A stretch of DNA of 64,000 nucleotides, taken from an uncultured Roseobacter sp. Its GTDB lineage: Bacteria > Pseudomonadota > Alphaproteobacteria > Rhodobacterales > Rhodobacteraceae. The stretch spans positions 756,873 through 820,872 of the forward strand of contig NZ_CANKYM010000003.1 in assembly GCF_947488185.1 (NCBI RefSeq), in the 5' to 3' direction. Shown here in pieces: positions 1 through 9,557 of this stretch. Every line of letters starts with the position of its first letter. Position 1 is the stretch's first letter. Position numbers and translations under genes: made by a program. Below the pieces are notes generated by a model. It worked only from the letters and a program-made list of their open reading frames with translations, made no database searches and had not been told where the DNA came from.

Positions 1-1034
1 TAGCGCACGGCCCATGCCAGCGGAAAGCCGGGATCAAAAACGGTGACCGGCCCGTCAGCGGTTTCGATGTGAGAGGGGTAGGATGCACCGGTTTTTTCCA
101 GGGTGATGGTGTCGGTATTGGCGGGCAGGCGATAAAAGGCGGGGCCATTCAGGGAGGTGAACGCCTCCAACTGGTCGAGCGCGTCTTCCTCTTCGAAGAC
201 ATGGGCGAGAATGGACAGGGTGTTGGGCGCGGTAAAGCAGCCCGCACACCCGCAGGGTAGCAGCTTGTTGGTGTCCGTGTGCGGGGCGGAATCGGTGCCG
301 AGGAAGAACCGCGCCTCTCCCGACGTGGCCGCCGCGCGCAGGGCCAGCCGATGCTCTTCCCGTTTGGCGACCGGCAGGCAGTAGTAATGTGGCCTGATGC
401 CGCCGGCGAGGATGTGATTGCGGTTGATCACGAGGTGATGCGTGGTGATCGTGGCTCCCAGGCTGTCGTCCTGCGCCCGGGCATAGTCCACTGCGTTCCG
501 CGTCGTGATGTGTTCCATGACGACGCGCAGACCGGGCGTTGCCCTACGGATCGGGTCAAGCACACGGTCGATGAACACCGCCTCACGGTCAAAGATGTCG
601 ATCTCGGCATCCGTCACCTCGCCATGCACACAGAGCGGCAGGCCGATTTCGGCCATTTTCTCCAGCACCGCATGCACGTTGTCAAAGTTGGACACACCAC
701 TGGCGGAATTGGTTGTGGCCCCCGCGGGATATAGTTTCACCGCATGCACAAGACCTGAGGCATGTGCGGCTGCGACATCCGCTGGATCGGTGTCTTCGGT
801 CAGATAGAGGGTCATCAGCGGGGTGAAATCCATGCCTTCGGGAATCGCGGCACGGATGCGGTCGTGGTACGCGCTGGCCTGCGCGGCGGTCACCACCGGC
901 GGCACCAGATTGGGCATGATGATGGCGCGGGCAAAGTGCCGGGCAGTGGCAGGTAGGACAGCCTCCAACATCGCACCGTCACGCAGGTGCAAGTGCCAAT
1001 CGTCCGGGCGTCGCAGGGTCAGTGTCTGGCTCAT
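1..1034 (-). CDS. pyrC: Dihydroorotase, 3' end cut by window edge
   Basis: The protein should interconvert N-carbamoyl-aspartate and dihydroorotate in pyrimidine synthesis. Reading the minus strand from the ATG at 1034 gives a protein beginning [20 protein letters not shown], with the HxH metal-binding pair of the amidohydrolase barrel (DWHLHLRDG). Further in are [12 protein letters not shown] (the usual carboxylated lysine site), VHGEVTD, MEHITT and the aspartate of [10 protein letters not shown]. This is the short, E. coli-like (type II) form. About 344 codons are visible and the frame is open at base 1, so only a few C-terminal residues should be missing. The identification is firm. Confidence 0.95.
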   Translation of the reverse strand, partial: MSQTLTLRRPDDWHLHLRDGAMLEAVLPATARHFARAIIMPNLVPPVVTAAQASAYHDRIRAAIPEGMDFTPLMTLYLTEDTDPADVAAAHASGLVHAVKLYPAGATTNSASGVSNFDNVHAVLEKMAEIGLPLCVHGEVTDAEIDIFDREAVFIDRVLDPIRRATPGLRVVMEHITTRNAVDYARAQDDSLGATITTHHLVINRNHILAGGIRPHYYCLPVAKREEHRLALRAAATSGEARFFLGTDSAPHTDTNKLLPCGCAGCFTAPNTLSILAHVFEEEDALDQLEAFTSLNGPAFYRLPANTDTITLEKTGASYPSHIETADGPVTVFDPGFPLAWAVR

Positions 1035-1072
1035 GTCGCTGCGCTAGCACAGCTTTGCCCGTAGTGCCAGTA

Positions 1073-2002
1073 TCAGCCGTCTTCCGCTTCGGTCAGCTGC
1101 TGCAGACGCTTGATAAAGCGGGGCGCTTGGAGGCGTTCAGCGACGTTACGGCAGAGCGCGTGAACCAGAGTATGCCGCCCTTGTTGGTCGAGCTTTGCCA
1201 GCAGGCGTCGTAGGTAAGGCAGGTGGTCGCGCCGCGCCCGCATCAGTTTCGCGAAGCGGCCCGGCTTCAGGTCGCCTTCCCCGGTCGCAAGGATCAGCGC
1301 ATGCAGCACATCCATCTGCAAGAGGCTTGTCTGAAGGATTCGCCCCATGTTGCGCATTGGCAGTTTCGTTACACCGGCCTTGGTGAAAAGGGCGGCGTGC
1401 ATCGCGTCTTCGGTCTCGGTCGGATCGAAAATGATCAAGGTTTCCGAGGCCGCATCCAGCATGTCCGGCGCGTACCCATAGCGATCAGTGAAATTCACTC
1501 GGCGCATTTCGGTAAAGCGTTTGTCCCACTCAGTCACCCGCGGGTCGAGCGTTGCTTGTGGCTGGATGGCCAGCACCTTTGCGCCTGGCGCCGCAACGGA
1601 ATAGGCCGCCGCCGCATACCCACAGGGGCCAGCGCCATAAAACAGGACCGTATCGAATTCGTCGAAAAACCCGTCGTCCACGAGGCGATCGAAAAATGCG
1701 TAGACTGCCGGATCGCGAAACCAGGTATCGCCGTTGCTGATCACCCCCAGGTGGGACCATCCGGCGCGTTTGACCATGTCCCATCCCAGCGGGTGTGCTT
1801 GCTCTGAAAGGGTCTGGATACCTTGATGGGTCTCGAACGTCACCAGCAGCGTGGTGCCGTCTTCGACAAAAGTGGCGATATGCTTGCGGCCGAGCGGCGT
1901 CAGATATCCGTGATCATCGACCAGGTCGGTCACCTCGGATATCCATTCTTGCCGGGTCATGTTGCCCAGCGAATGTTCAAAACTTATTGCCGCGTCCGGC
2001 AT
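1073..2002 (-). CDS. Uncharacterised Rhodobacteraceae protein, often labelled PAPS reductase
   Basis: This is a soluble 309-aa protein without signal peptide or membrane segment. I start it at the ATG at 2002 because GAGGAAG lies just upstream; an in-frame ATG at 2032 has no ribosome site. A glycine-rich turn FYGAGPCGYAAAA near the middle follows a hydrophobic strand and resembles a nucleotide-binding or alpha/beta-hydrolase elbow. It is followed by VLAIQPQATLDPRVTEWD. From memory, relatives in roseobacters carry the label phosphoadenosine phosphosulfate reductase, but no PAPS-reductase cysteine motif is visible here, so I do not adopt that function. The C-terminus is rich in basic helices (RARRDHLPYLRRLL). 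It sits between pyrC and a glycosyltransferase, which gives no clear clue to its role. Confidence 0.7.
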   Translation of the reverse strand: MPDAAISFEHSLGNMTRQEWISEVTDLVDDHGYLTPLGRKHIATFVEDGTTLLVTFETHQGIQTLSEQAHPLGWDMVKRAGWSHLGVISNGDTWFRDPAVYAFFDRLVDDGFFDEFDTVLFYGAGPCGYAAAAYSVAAPGAKVLAIQPQATLDPRVTEWDKRFTEMRRVNFTDRYGYAPDMLDAASETLIIFDPTETEDAMHAALFTKAGVTKLPMRNMGRILQTSLLQMDVLHALILATGEGDLKPGRFAKLMRARRDHLPYLRRLLAKLDQQGRHTLVHALCRNVAERLQAPRFIKRLQQLTEAEDG

Positions 2003-2106
2003 GGCACGCTTCCTCAACCTGCCTTCGGTCATATGCCGCAGGGCTTGTCATTGTAAACTAAGCTTGGTTTGAGGCAAAATTGCGGAAACAACGTGCGGAA
2101 TTTTCG

Positions 2107-3171
2107 CTAATTGTTGCTGTTTTGGCGATCCTGAAGGGCGAAGTGCACCAGCTCTGCTGCCGCTATGCGGGAAACTGGCTGCGACGGCTGCGTCATGAGA
2201 AGCCGCGAATAAAGCGCGCGGAATCGGTCTTGCAGCATCAGGGCTTCAAACCGTGCCTTGCGCCACGCGACGGCTGCGTGATGCAGATTGGCCAGGATAG
2301 GATCGGCCATCAGGTCGTTCAACGCTGCCGTGCTGGCGGGCAGGAGAGCGTGAATTGACGTATCTTCCTCGGTGTTCAGGTTCCGCTCCACCCAGTAATC
2401 GAGCGCGAGAGGGTCATCCGCGTGCACTGCGCGTCCCCGATCGGCCTTTAGAACAAAGCTTTGCATTGCGCCCAACGGGTAATGGTTGAGCTGCACCAGC
2501 GCGTGATTGGGTTGCCCGTAGTCAGAGAAAATGCGGTTGCGTTTGAAGGGTGTGCCCAGTTCTCGCCCTTCACCGTCAAACCACCTTGCACCGCCAACCC
2601 GATCTGCGTCCGGTGCCTTCGGTCTGTGCACCCCAAGTTTTCCGTAGGTCTGATCGTTGCGATACAGTGTTTTGAACATCGCCGCCCGCCAGGGCCAATA
2701 GATGACCTCGGGGGCGCAGCGTGTGAACTGCCGGGTTATCGGAGTGTCTGTGAAATCCTGAACGCCTGCATTGCCGAAAAGGCGCCATGTCAGGGTAATG
2801 GCTGTGGCCTCAGGCAGCGCGGCGATCAGCGCGGGCAGCGTATGGTCGCCGCATTTCACATTGACGAATTCGTCGATATCGAGCGGCAGCAGCCAGTCTG
2901 CATTGCGGACGGATGGATGTTTGTCGGCCAGATGCAGCGCGGTAAACTGGATGCCGCGTTTTCCATAGGGTCCGTCGTTGCGGATGTGCGCTAGCCAGCC
3001 GAGACTCTCCAGATGGTCCAGCATCGCGTCGGTGCCATCGCTGCAATCGTTCGAGCAGACTACGAAATCCGTGATCCCTGCCGCGCGGTGATGCGCCAGC
3101 CATTCCAGCAAAAACGCCGCTTCGTTTCTGACCGTCAATACGGCGGTGATCCTTGGTCGCTGATCAGACAC
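2107..3171 (-). CDS. Glycosyltransferase family 2-like protein
   Basis: This 354-aa protein begins with a GT-A fold nucleotide-sugar binding strand (ITAVLTVRNEAAFLLEWLAHH), then VVCSNDCSDGTDAML and the metal-binding acidic motif LPLDIDEFVNV around residue 95. That arrangement is typical of the family-2-like enzymes that modify lipopolysaccharide or capsule (the Glyco_tranf_2_4 type). A conserved YGKLGVHRPK segment and LNHYPL follow. No membrane segment is seen, so the enzyme is probably cytosolic or peripheral. The sugar donor and acceptor cannot be told from sequence. It is divergent from the MoxR operon, with a gap of about 200 bp that shows no other gene. Confidence 0.8.
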   Translation of the reverse strand: MSDQRPRITAVLTVRNEAAFLLEWLAHHRAAGITDFVVCSNDCSDGTDAMLDHLESLGWLAHIRNDGPYGKRGIQFTALHLADKHPSVRNADWLLPLDIDEFVNVKCGDHTLPALIAALPEATAITLTWRLFGNAGVQDFTDTPITRQFTRCAPEVIYWPWRAAMFKTLYRNDQTYGKLGVHRPKAPDADRVGGARWFDGEGRELGTPFKRNRIFSDYGQPNHALVQLNHYPLGAMQSFVLKADRGRAVHADDPLALDYWVERNLNTEEDTSIHALLPASTAALNDLMADPILANLHHAAVAWRKARFEALMLQDRFRALYSRLLMTQPSQPVSRIAAAELVHFALQDRQNSNN

Positions 3172-3375
3172 AGCGCGTCGGCTTTCCGGAAACGCGCCTG
3201 ATGGAGAATGTGCTCGTCTGCCGGGGGATATCGGTCATTGCCGATCCTCTCAATTGTCGCCGATTGACCATGCCACTTGCGGTAAATCGCGTCAACGTAG
3301 ACCAAATGGCAAGTCATCAACGCTTGACCCGCCTGCCGTGGAGTGCAGGTTGTTTGCGGGAAAAGAGGAGAATGC

Positions 3376-4284
3376 ATGACCGGGTTTGATACGATTGACG
3401 CCGTTCAGGAGATGCTGTCGGCGCAGGGATATGTGTGCGACCGGGCGCTTGGCACGGTGGTGTTTCTGGCGCTGCGTCTGGGGCGTCCGCTCTTTCTCGA
3501 AGGGGAGGCAGGCGTTGGCAAAACCGAGATTGCAAAGGCCCTGTCTGCCGGTCTGAACCGGCGGCTGATCCGGTTACAGTGCTACGAGGGGCTGGATGCA
3601 TCCACCGCCGTCTACGAGTGGAATTTCCCCGCCCAGATGGTCGCCATCCGCACAGCGGAAGCGGCGGGCGATCAGTCCCGCGCGGATTTGCAGGCGGAGC
3701 TGTTCAGCGACGACTACCTGATCGAACGGCCACTGCTGGAAGCAATGCGCCCGGATGAAAACGGCGCGCCGGTGCTGCTGATCGACGAGTTGGACCGGAC
3801 AGATGAACCCTTTGAGGCGTTCCTGCTGGAGGCGTTGAGCGATTTTCAGGTGACGATCCCGGAACTGGGGACCATCAAGGCACCGGAACCGCCAATCGTT
3901 ATCCTGACCTCCAACCGCACCCGCGAAGTGCATGACGCGCTGAAGCGCCGGTGTCTCTATCACTGGGTGGACTATCCCGATTTCGAGCGGGAAATGGAAA
4001 TCCTAGCCGCGCGCGCCCCCGAAGCGGCTGCCGCGCTCAGCCGGGAAGTGGTGGCCTTTGTGCAGCAATTGCGGACCGAAGATCTGTTCAAGAAGCCCGG
4101 CGTGGCCGAGACCATCGACTGGGCGAAATGCCTGCTGGCGCTGGATGTGATCAACCTCAGCCCAGAGGTGATTGCCGATACGCTGGGCGCGATCCTCAAG
4201 TATCAGGACGACATCCAGAAACTGCAGGGATCCGAGGCCAAACGCATCCTCGATCAGGTCAAAGCGACGCTGGAGGTGGCGTGA
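3376..4284 (+). CDS. MoxR-family AAA ATPase (CoxD-like)
   Basis: This 302-aa AAA+ ATPase has Walker A GEAGVGKTEIAK near residue 43, Walker B LLIDELDR and the sensor strand VILTSNRTREVHDALKRRC. MoxR ATPases act as chaperones that mature metal enzymes or complexes together with a VWA-domain partner. That partner is present here two genes downstream. I start at 3376, where GAGGAG precedes the ATG by 5 bases; a longer in-frame start at 3343 lacks a site. The gene's stop overlaps the GTG start of the next ORF (GTGA), so translation is likely coupled. The client enzyme is unknown; no carbon-monoxide dehydrogenase gene is nearby. Confidence 0.9.
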   Translation: MTGFDTIDAVQEMLSAQGYVCDRALGTVVFLALRLGRPLFLEGEAGVGKTEIAKALSAGLNRRLIRLQCYEGLDASTAVYEWNFPAQMVAIRTAEAAGDQSRADLQAELFSDDYLIERPLLEAMRPDENGAPVLLIDELDRTDEPFEAFLLEALSDFQVTIPELGTIKAPEPPIVILTSNRTREVHDALKRRCLYHWVDYPDFEREMEILAARAPEAAAALSREVVAFVQQLRTEDLFKKPGVAETIDWAKCLLALDVINLSPEVIADTLGAILKYQDDIQKLQGSEAKRILDQVKATLEVA

Positions 4285-4796
4285 ACTTTCAGGGAAAGGG
4301 CGCAATTTCTCGACCAACACGCGCCACTGGAAGAACGACTTTGTTTCTTTCCTTGCTGCTCGGCTTGGCCGGAGTTGGCTGGATCGACGTTGCTGACAAT
4401 TCTCTGATCGGACTGAAAGTCATCCATGCCAAATTCATCCCACTTCTCCAACTTTTGTGTGCCATTGCAGCAGCACACTTGGTCCAGTGGTATAGTGACT
4501 ACGTTTCATATCGCGGATGGAATGTGACCGGCAAACTACCTGGCGGCAGCCGGTGGGGGGCTCCAAATGAGACACGACTTCAAGACATCGTCGACGGAAT
4601 TGCAGTATTGCCTGATGGAAAAGAGGACTTACAACGGATTTCCAGTGATCTCGAAAAGCTCACTAAAGATGTTGATCAAATTCGCTGGAATATGAGAAGT
4701 TTTGATTTTTTTGCGCGCTTCTACGTGTTTGGCTGGCATCTGTTGCTGCCATTGGCTTCAGTGGGTGTGGCTTTTTATCTGAACTACAATGCCTGA
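4281..4796 (+). CDS. Unrecognised small membrane protein between moxR and coxE
   Basis: This 171-aa ORF starts at a GTG overlapping the moxR stop and ends 8 bp inside the coxE-type gene, so it is tightly embedded in the operon. Three hydrophobic segments are visible, around residues 19-37 (LFLSLLLGLAGVGWI), 48-65 (FIPLLQLLCAIAAAHLV) and 148-168 (FYVFGWHLLLPLASVGVAFY). A charged region of about 70 residues with a helix likely to coil (LQRISSDLEKLTKDVDQI) lies between the second and third. The codon choice is visibly more AT-rich than that of its neighbours, which suggests later insertion. I do not recognise the family. Its position suggests it could anchor the ATPase/VWA pair at the inner membrane, but that is inference. 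Confidence 0.75.
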   Translation: MNFQGKGAISRPTRATGRTTLFLSLLLGLAGVGWIDVADNSLIGLKVIHAKFIPLLQLLCAIAAAHLVQWYSDYVSYRGWNVTGKLPGGSRWGAPNETRLQDIVDGIAVLPDGKEDLQRISSDLEKLTKDVDQIRWNMRSFDFFARFYVFGWHLLLPLASVGVAFYLNYNA

Positions 4797-6051
4797 ATAC
4801 GCCCCCCTTGAGCTGCCGGATGACCCCAAGCTGGCGGGCAACATCACGCATTTTGCCCGCGCCCTGCGCCGGGCAGGGGTTCCCATCGGGCCGGGGCGGG
4901 TGATTGATGCCATTCGCGCGGTCGAAGCAGCGGGGTTCACCGACAAACGGGATTTTTACTGGACGCTGCATGCCTGTTTCGTAAACCGGCCCGAGCATCG
5001 TCTGGTCTTTGCACAAATCTTCCGGCTCTACTGGCGCGATCCGCGCTATCTGGAGCACATGATGTCCTACATGATCCCGGCGGTGCGCGGGGTGCAGGAG
5101 GATCGCAAGGCGCAGTCCGCTGAGAAACGCGCCGCCGAAGCGTTGCTGGACGGGGCCGAAGCACCGGATTTTGGCGAGGATGTGCCGGAGAATGAAGACA
5201 CAACCGAGATTGAGATCGACGCCAGCCTGACCATGTCCAGTCAGGAACGGCTGCGCAGCCTCGATTTCGAACAGATGAGCACGGCGGAAATGGCGGAGGC
5301 CAAACGCATGCTGGCCCGGTTGAACCTGCCGGTTCCGCCGATCCTGTCACGCCGCGCCAAGGCGAGCCTGACCGGCCGCCGGGTTGATGCAGCGCGCACC
5401 CTTCGAGCGTCAATGCGGCAGGGTGGCGAGATGCACAGGATTGCCCTCAAGGAGCCGCGCCCGCGCTGGCCCAATCTGGTCGTGCTCTGCGATATTTCAG
5501 GCTCGATGAGCCAGTACAGTAGGGTGGTGCTGCATTTTCTGCACGCGGTGGCCAATGCCAAGGGCGCGGGCTGGGCCAAGGTGCATGCCTTCACCTTTGG
5601 CACGCGGCTGACCAACATCACGCGACATCTGCGACAGCGGGATGTGGACGCGGCCCTGGCCGCCGCCGGGGCCGAGGCGCAGGATTGGGAAGGCGGCACG
5701 CGCATCGGCGATTGTCTGACCAGCTTCAATCGCGACTGGTCCCGCCGGGTCATGGGGCAGGGCGCGGTGGTTTTGCTGATCACCGACGGGCTGGACCGGG
5801 ATGACCCGGCGGCGCTGACCCGTCAGATGGAGCGGTTGCATCTCTCTGCCCGTCGTTTGATCTGGCTGAACCCCTTGCTGCGCTGGGAAGGTTTTGCCCC
5901 AAAGGCGCAGGGTATCCGGGCGATGCTGCCCCATGTGGACAGCTTTCGCGCTGGGCATTCCATTGCCTCGCTTGAAGACCTCGCAGCCTCGCTCTCCCGC
6001 CCTGATGACATGGGCGAGAAAGACCGGCTCATGCGGCTGATCGACAGCTAG
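4789..6051 (+). CDS. VWA-domain protein, CoxE-like
   Basis: This 420-aa protein belongs to the CoxE-like VWA family that pairs with MoxR ATPases. The N-terminal half is helical and charged. A VWA domain starts around residue 230 with the metal-ion adhesion motif CDISGSMSQYSR (DxSxS), followed by FTFGTRLTNITRHL, the threonine position GGTRIGDCL, and the second acidic site VLLITDGLDRDD. It overlaps the preceding membrane-protein gene by 8 bp and ends 3 bp before the convergent purL stop. Together with the ATPase it probably forms a remodelling complex for an enzyme encoded elsewhere. Confidence 0.9.
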   Translation: MPEYAPLELPDDPKLAGNITHFARALRRAGVPIGPGRVIDAIRAVEAAGFTDKRDFYWTLHACFVNRPEHRLVFAQIFRLYWRDPRYLEHMMSYMIPAVRGVQEDRKAQSAEKRAAEALLDGAEAPDFGEDVPENEDTTEIEIDASLTMSSQERLRSLDFEQMSTAEMAEAKRMLARLNLPVPPILSRRAKASLTGRRVDAARTLRASMRQGGEMHRIALKEPRPRWPNLVVLCDISGSMSQYSRVVLHFLHAVANAKGAGWAKVHAFTFGTRLTNITRHLRQRDVDAALAAAGAEAQDWEGGTRIGDCLTSFNRDWSRRVMGQGAVVLLITDGLDRDDPAALTRQMERLHLSARRLIWLNPLLRWEGFAPKAQGIRAMLPHVDSFRAGHSIASLEDLAASLSRPDDMGEKDRLMRLIDS

Positions 6052-6054
6052 ACG

Positions 6055-8214
6055 TCAGGCGACCGCATCGGCAAAGGCGCTGCGGTACAAGACGGAAAGC
6101 GCCGTCATTGACGCGGTGCTGCCACCCATCTTGACGTCATAGCCGCCAAAGGTGCCGACTTTCTCCAGCGTGAGACCGGCCGTTTTGGCCGCAGCCAGCA
6201 ATGTTTCCGCGTCATCCGCTTCGCAGGAGATCAGGTAACGCCCCTGATCCTCGCCAAAGAGTTTGCCGGTGTCACCCGTCTCCAGTGTCACACCCAACCC
6301 GGCGTTTTCCGCCATTTCAAAGGCAGCCAATGCCAGACCGCCATCAGACAAGTCACTACAGGCGGCGATGGCGGCGCGGTTGGCGCGAATGAAATCGCCA
6401 TGCGCCACTTCCTGTGCCAGATCCACCGGCGGGGCATCGCCCTCGGCACGGTCAAAGACCTCTGCCAGCAGGGCCGATTGCCCCAGATGCCCGGCGGTTT
6501 CCCCCAGCACCAGCGCCACCTGATTTTCATTCACGTCACAGCCGATGATGTCATCCACATGCGCAATCAGACCCACCGCGCCGATGGTTGGTGTCGGCAG
6601 GATCGCCGCGCCGTCTGTTTCGTTGTAAAGCGATACGTTGCCCGAAACGATAGGCATATCCAGCGCCTTCACAGCCTCTCCAATGCCTTTGATCGCGCCG
6701 ACGAACTGGCCCATGATGCGCGGCTTTTCCGGGTTGCCGAAATTCATGTTGTCGGTCGTTGCCAAGGGGGTGGCCCCGACGGCGGTCAGGTTGCGGTAGG
6801 CTTCGGCGACGGCCTGTTTGCCGCCCTCAACCGGGTTGGCCTGCACATAGCGCGGCGTGACATCCGAGGTGAAGGCCAGCGCCTTGTCGGTGCCGTGCAC
6901 CCGCACGATGCCTGCGCCGATGCCGGGAATGCGCACGGTATCGGCCATGACCATTGTGTCGTATTGCGTGTAGACCCATTCCTTGGCCGCGTAGTTCGGG
7001 CTCAGAATAAGCTTCCTGAGGGCATCCATCGGATCGACTTCCAAATCCTCGGTAAAGGCGGCGGGGGCGGGGGTTTCCTCCCACGGGCGATCGTACTCCG
7101 GGGCCGTGCCTGCCAGTGTCTTGAGCGGCAGATCGGCTTTGACCTCGCCATTGTGCACGATGAGGAAGCGATCTTCGGCAATGGTTTCGCCGACAATTGC
7201 GAAATCGAGGTCCCATTTGTCGAACACCGCCTTTGCTTCCGCTTCCAGCTCGGGGCGCAGCACCATCAGCATGCGCTCCTGGCTCTCTGACAGCATCATC
7301 TCATAGGCGGTCATGGCGTCTTCGCGCACGGGCACGTTTTCCAGATCGAGCCGCACGCCGAGGTTGCCCTTGTCGCCCATCTCCACGGCGGAGCAGGTCA
7401 GCCCGGCGGCCCCCATGTCCTGAATGGAGATCACGGCACCCGTCTGCATCAGCTCCAGCGTCGCCTCCATCAGGCGCTTTTCGGTGAAGGGGTCACCAAC
7501 CTGCACGGTGGGGCGTTTTTCCTCGATGGTATCGTCAAACTCGGCAGAGGCCATGGTGGCCCCACCGACACCGTCGCGCCCGGTTTTGGCACCAAGATAG
7601 ACCACCGGCATGCCGACACCCGAGGCGGCGGAGTAGAAAATCTTGTCTGCATCCGCGAGACCGGCGGCAAAGGCATTCACAAGGCAGTTGCCGTTATAGG
7701 CCGGATCAAACCGGACCTCGCCACCGACAGTTGGGACACCGAAACAATTGCCGTAGCCGCCGATGCCCTCGACAACGCCGTTGACCAATTGCCGGGTCTT
7801 GGGATGCGCGGGCTCTCCGAAGCTCAGCGAATTCATCGCCGCGATGGGCCGTGCACCCATGGTGAAGACATCACGTAAAATGCCGCCCACCCCGGTGGCC
7901 GCGCCCTGATAGGGTTCGATATAGCTGGGGTGGTTGTGGCTCTCCATCTTGAACACGACCGCCTGGCCGTTGCCGATGTCCACGACGCCCGCGTTCTCGC
8001 CCGGGCCACAGATTACCTGCGGACCTTCCGTAGGCAGGGTGCGCAGCCACTTCTTGGACGACTTGTAGGAGCAATGCTCGTTCCACATAGCGGAGAAGAT
8101 GCCCAATTCGGTAAATGTCGGCGTGCGGCCCACGATTTCGAGAATGCGCTCGTATTCATCCGGGCTCAGCCCGTGTTTTGCGATCAGATCCGGTGTGATG
8201 GCAGGTTCAGTCAT
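6055..8214 (-). CDS. purL: Phosphoribosylformylglycinamidine synthase subunit II
   Basis: The enzyme converts formylglycinamide ribonucleotide to the amidine in purine synthesis, using ammonia from the PurQ glutaminase with PurS. At 719 aa it is the short PurL of the three-subunit type, lacking the fused glutaminase of the gammaproteobacterial form. Clear markers are [53 protein letters not shown] and the second-half ATP-site strand [15 protein letters not shown]. No purQ or purS lies in the window. It is convergent with the VWA gene. The identification is certain. Confidence 0.97.
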   Translation of the reverse strand: MTEPAITPDLIAKHGLSPDEYERILEIVGRTPTFTELGIFSAMWNEHCSYKSSKKWLRTLPTEGPQVICGPGENAGVVDIGNGQAVVFKMESHNHPSYIEPYQGAATGVGGILRDVFTMGARPIAAMNSLSFGEPAHPKTRQLVNGVVEGIGGYGNCFGVPTVGGEVRFDPAYNGNCLVNAFAAGLADADKIFYSAASGVGMPVVYLGAKTGRDGVGGATMASAEFDDTIEEKRPTVQVGDPFTEKRLMEATLELMQTGAVISIQDMGAAGLTCSAVEMGDKGNLGVRLDLENVPVREDAMTAYEMMLSESQERMLMVLRPELEAEAKAVFDKWDLDFAIVGETIAEDRFLIVHNGEVKADLPLKTLAGTAPEYDRPWEETPAPAAFTEDLEVDPMDALRKLILSPNYAAKEWVYTQYDTMVMADTVRIPGIGAGIVRVHGTDKALAFTSDVTPRYVQANPVEGGKQAVAEAYRNLTAVGATPLATTDNMNFGNPEKPRIMGQFVGAIKGIGEAVKALDMPIVSGNVSLYNETDGAAILPTPTIGAVGLIAHVDDIIGCDVNENQVALVLGETAGHLGQSALLAEVFDRAEGDAPPVDLAQEVAHGDFIRANRAAIAACSDLSDGGLALAAFEMAENAGLGVTLETGDTGKLFGEDQGRYLISCEADDAETLLAAAKTAGLTLEKVGTFGGYDVKMGGSTASMTALSVLYRSAFADAVA

Positions 8215-8302
8215 CGCGCGTCAGGCCCCCCGTGGCAGTGTTGCGCTGTCTTTAGAGGAAGGGGCAGGCAGGGAAAAGGGCAAAGCCGGATCGGCCTTGA
8301 CG

Positions 8303-8332
8303 AAAAAAAAAGGCCGAGCACGAAGCTCGGCC
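8303..8332 (-). terminator. Strong rho-independent terminator, possible sRNA 3' end
   Basis: On the minus strand an 8-bp perfect stem (arms 8325-8332 and 8312-8319) closes a TTCGT loop and is followed by nine T residues (8303-8311 read as A on the plus strand). It lies 146 bp downstream of the LysR gene stop and upstream of purL, pointing the same way as both. It could terminate LysR transcripts or form the 3' end of a small RNA from 8335-8478, a stretch with no ORF. Confidence 0.8.
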
Positions 8333-8478
8333 AAGTCCAACAGGGAGGTATGAAGGCAGATGCAGGGCATCCGCTCCTTCACGAGATCAAATAAGTGGCG
8401 ACCTGCACACGATCAAGGCTAATTCTGTATAAGAGTCAGCATGTCAGATATGCGGATTTTGCATAGCTGACCGGATGA

Positions 8479-9384
8479 TCAAGGATTCTGTTTGTCTCTC
8501 AACTGTTTGCGGTAACTGATGATCTCTTCCTGAACGAAATCCTTGAAGGCAGAGACCCGCTGGGAATGCCGCAACTCTTCCGGATATGCCAGAAAAACAG
8601 GCACATCTGCGGATTCCAAATCCGGCAGCACACGCACCAGATCGGGAAAATCCTGTGTGACGTAATCCGGCAGTACGCCGATTCCGAGGTTGTGCAGGAC
8701 GCCCTGCAGAACACCGAAGTAATTGTTGACCGTCAGAAGCGAGCGGATGTCATAGGTCATCAGGTGCTGGACGAGGTTCAGACCGGCGCCCACCTGATCG
8801 CTGTCCGTATTCTGGCAGATGAGCCTGTGGTCCGCGATGTTCTCGATTTCTTTGGGCGTGCCGTTCTCTGCCAGGTAATCGGGCGTGGCGAACAGACACA
8901 TGCGGATCATCATCAGCTTTTTGCGAATGAGGTCGGCCTGGCTGGGTTCTTTCATGCGAATGGCGACATCCGCCTCGCGCATTGGCAGGTCGAGCACGCG
9001 CTCTTCGAGCATCAGGTCGATTTTAAGGTCCGGGTATTGCTCATAGAGCTTGGGCAGGCGAGGCGCGAGCCAGAGCGTGCCGAACCCGGTTGTCGTCGTG
9101 ACCCGAAGCTCGCCAAACACTTCTTCTTCGCTGTCGCGAATGCGCGCAGAGGCCGTGTCGAGCCGTTTGGTCATGGCCGACGTTGCGTCGAACAGCAATT
9201 CCCCCTGTTCGGTGAGAATCAGGCCCCGTGCGTGGCGGTGAAACAGCGTGGTGTTGAGCATCTCTTCGAGCCCACGCACCTGCCGACTGACCGCCGATTG
9301 CGACAGATTCAGCTTATCGCCGGCGTGGGTCAAAGACCCCGCATCCGCTACTGCGTGAAATATTCTAAGCTTATCCCAATCCAT
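8479..9384 (-). CDS. LysR-family transcriptional regulator
   Basis: This is a 301-aa LysR regulator. Its N-terminal winged helix-turn-helix is typical (FHAVADAGSLTHAGDKL, then LNLSQSAVSRQVRGLEEML), and a periplasmic-binding-like effector domain follows from about residue 90. It is transcribed divergently from the indolepyruvate oxidoreductase gene, with 173 bp between the two starts. This is the usual LysR arrangement, so it probably controls that gene and itself. The effector is unknown. A terminator-like hairpin lies downstream at 8303-8332. Confidence 0.93.
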   Translation of the reverse strand: MDWDKLRIFHAVADAGSLTHAGDKLNLSQSAVSRQVRGLEEMLNTTLFHRHARGLILTEQGELLFDATSAMTKRLDTASARIRDSEEEVFGELRVTTTTGFGTLWLAPRLPKLYEQYPDLKIDLMLEERVLDLPMREADVAIRMKEPSQADLIRKKLMMIRMCLFATPDYLAENGTPKEIENIADHRLICQNTDSDQVGAGLNLVQHLMTYDIRSLLTVNNYFGVLQGVLHNLGIGVLPDYVTQDFPDLVRVLPDLESADVPVFLAYPEELRHSQRVSAFKDFVQEEIISYRKQLRDKQNP

Positions 9385-9557
9385 GTCGCATCCCGTGCAA
9401 ACCCTCCGGCACGTCCTAGCGACATATTGTTTCGAAATACAGAGAAGGTGGTGATCTGAGCGGCGAAAAGTAAAAAATCCCCTATACAGGTCAGTCTTTG
9501 TGACCTAATATTGCGGTAAATCTGTGCAAGACTGGGCAAACGCTGGGGAGGCGACCG

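Noticed and set aside
3951..4280. Upstream extension of the small membrane protein
   Set aside because: It overlaps moxR in another frame; the GTG at 4281 is the natural coupled start.
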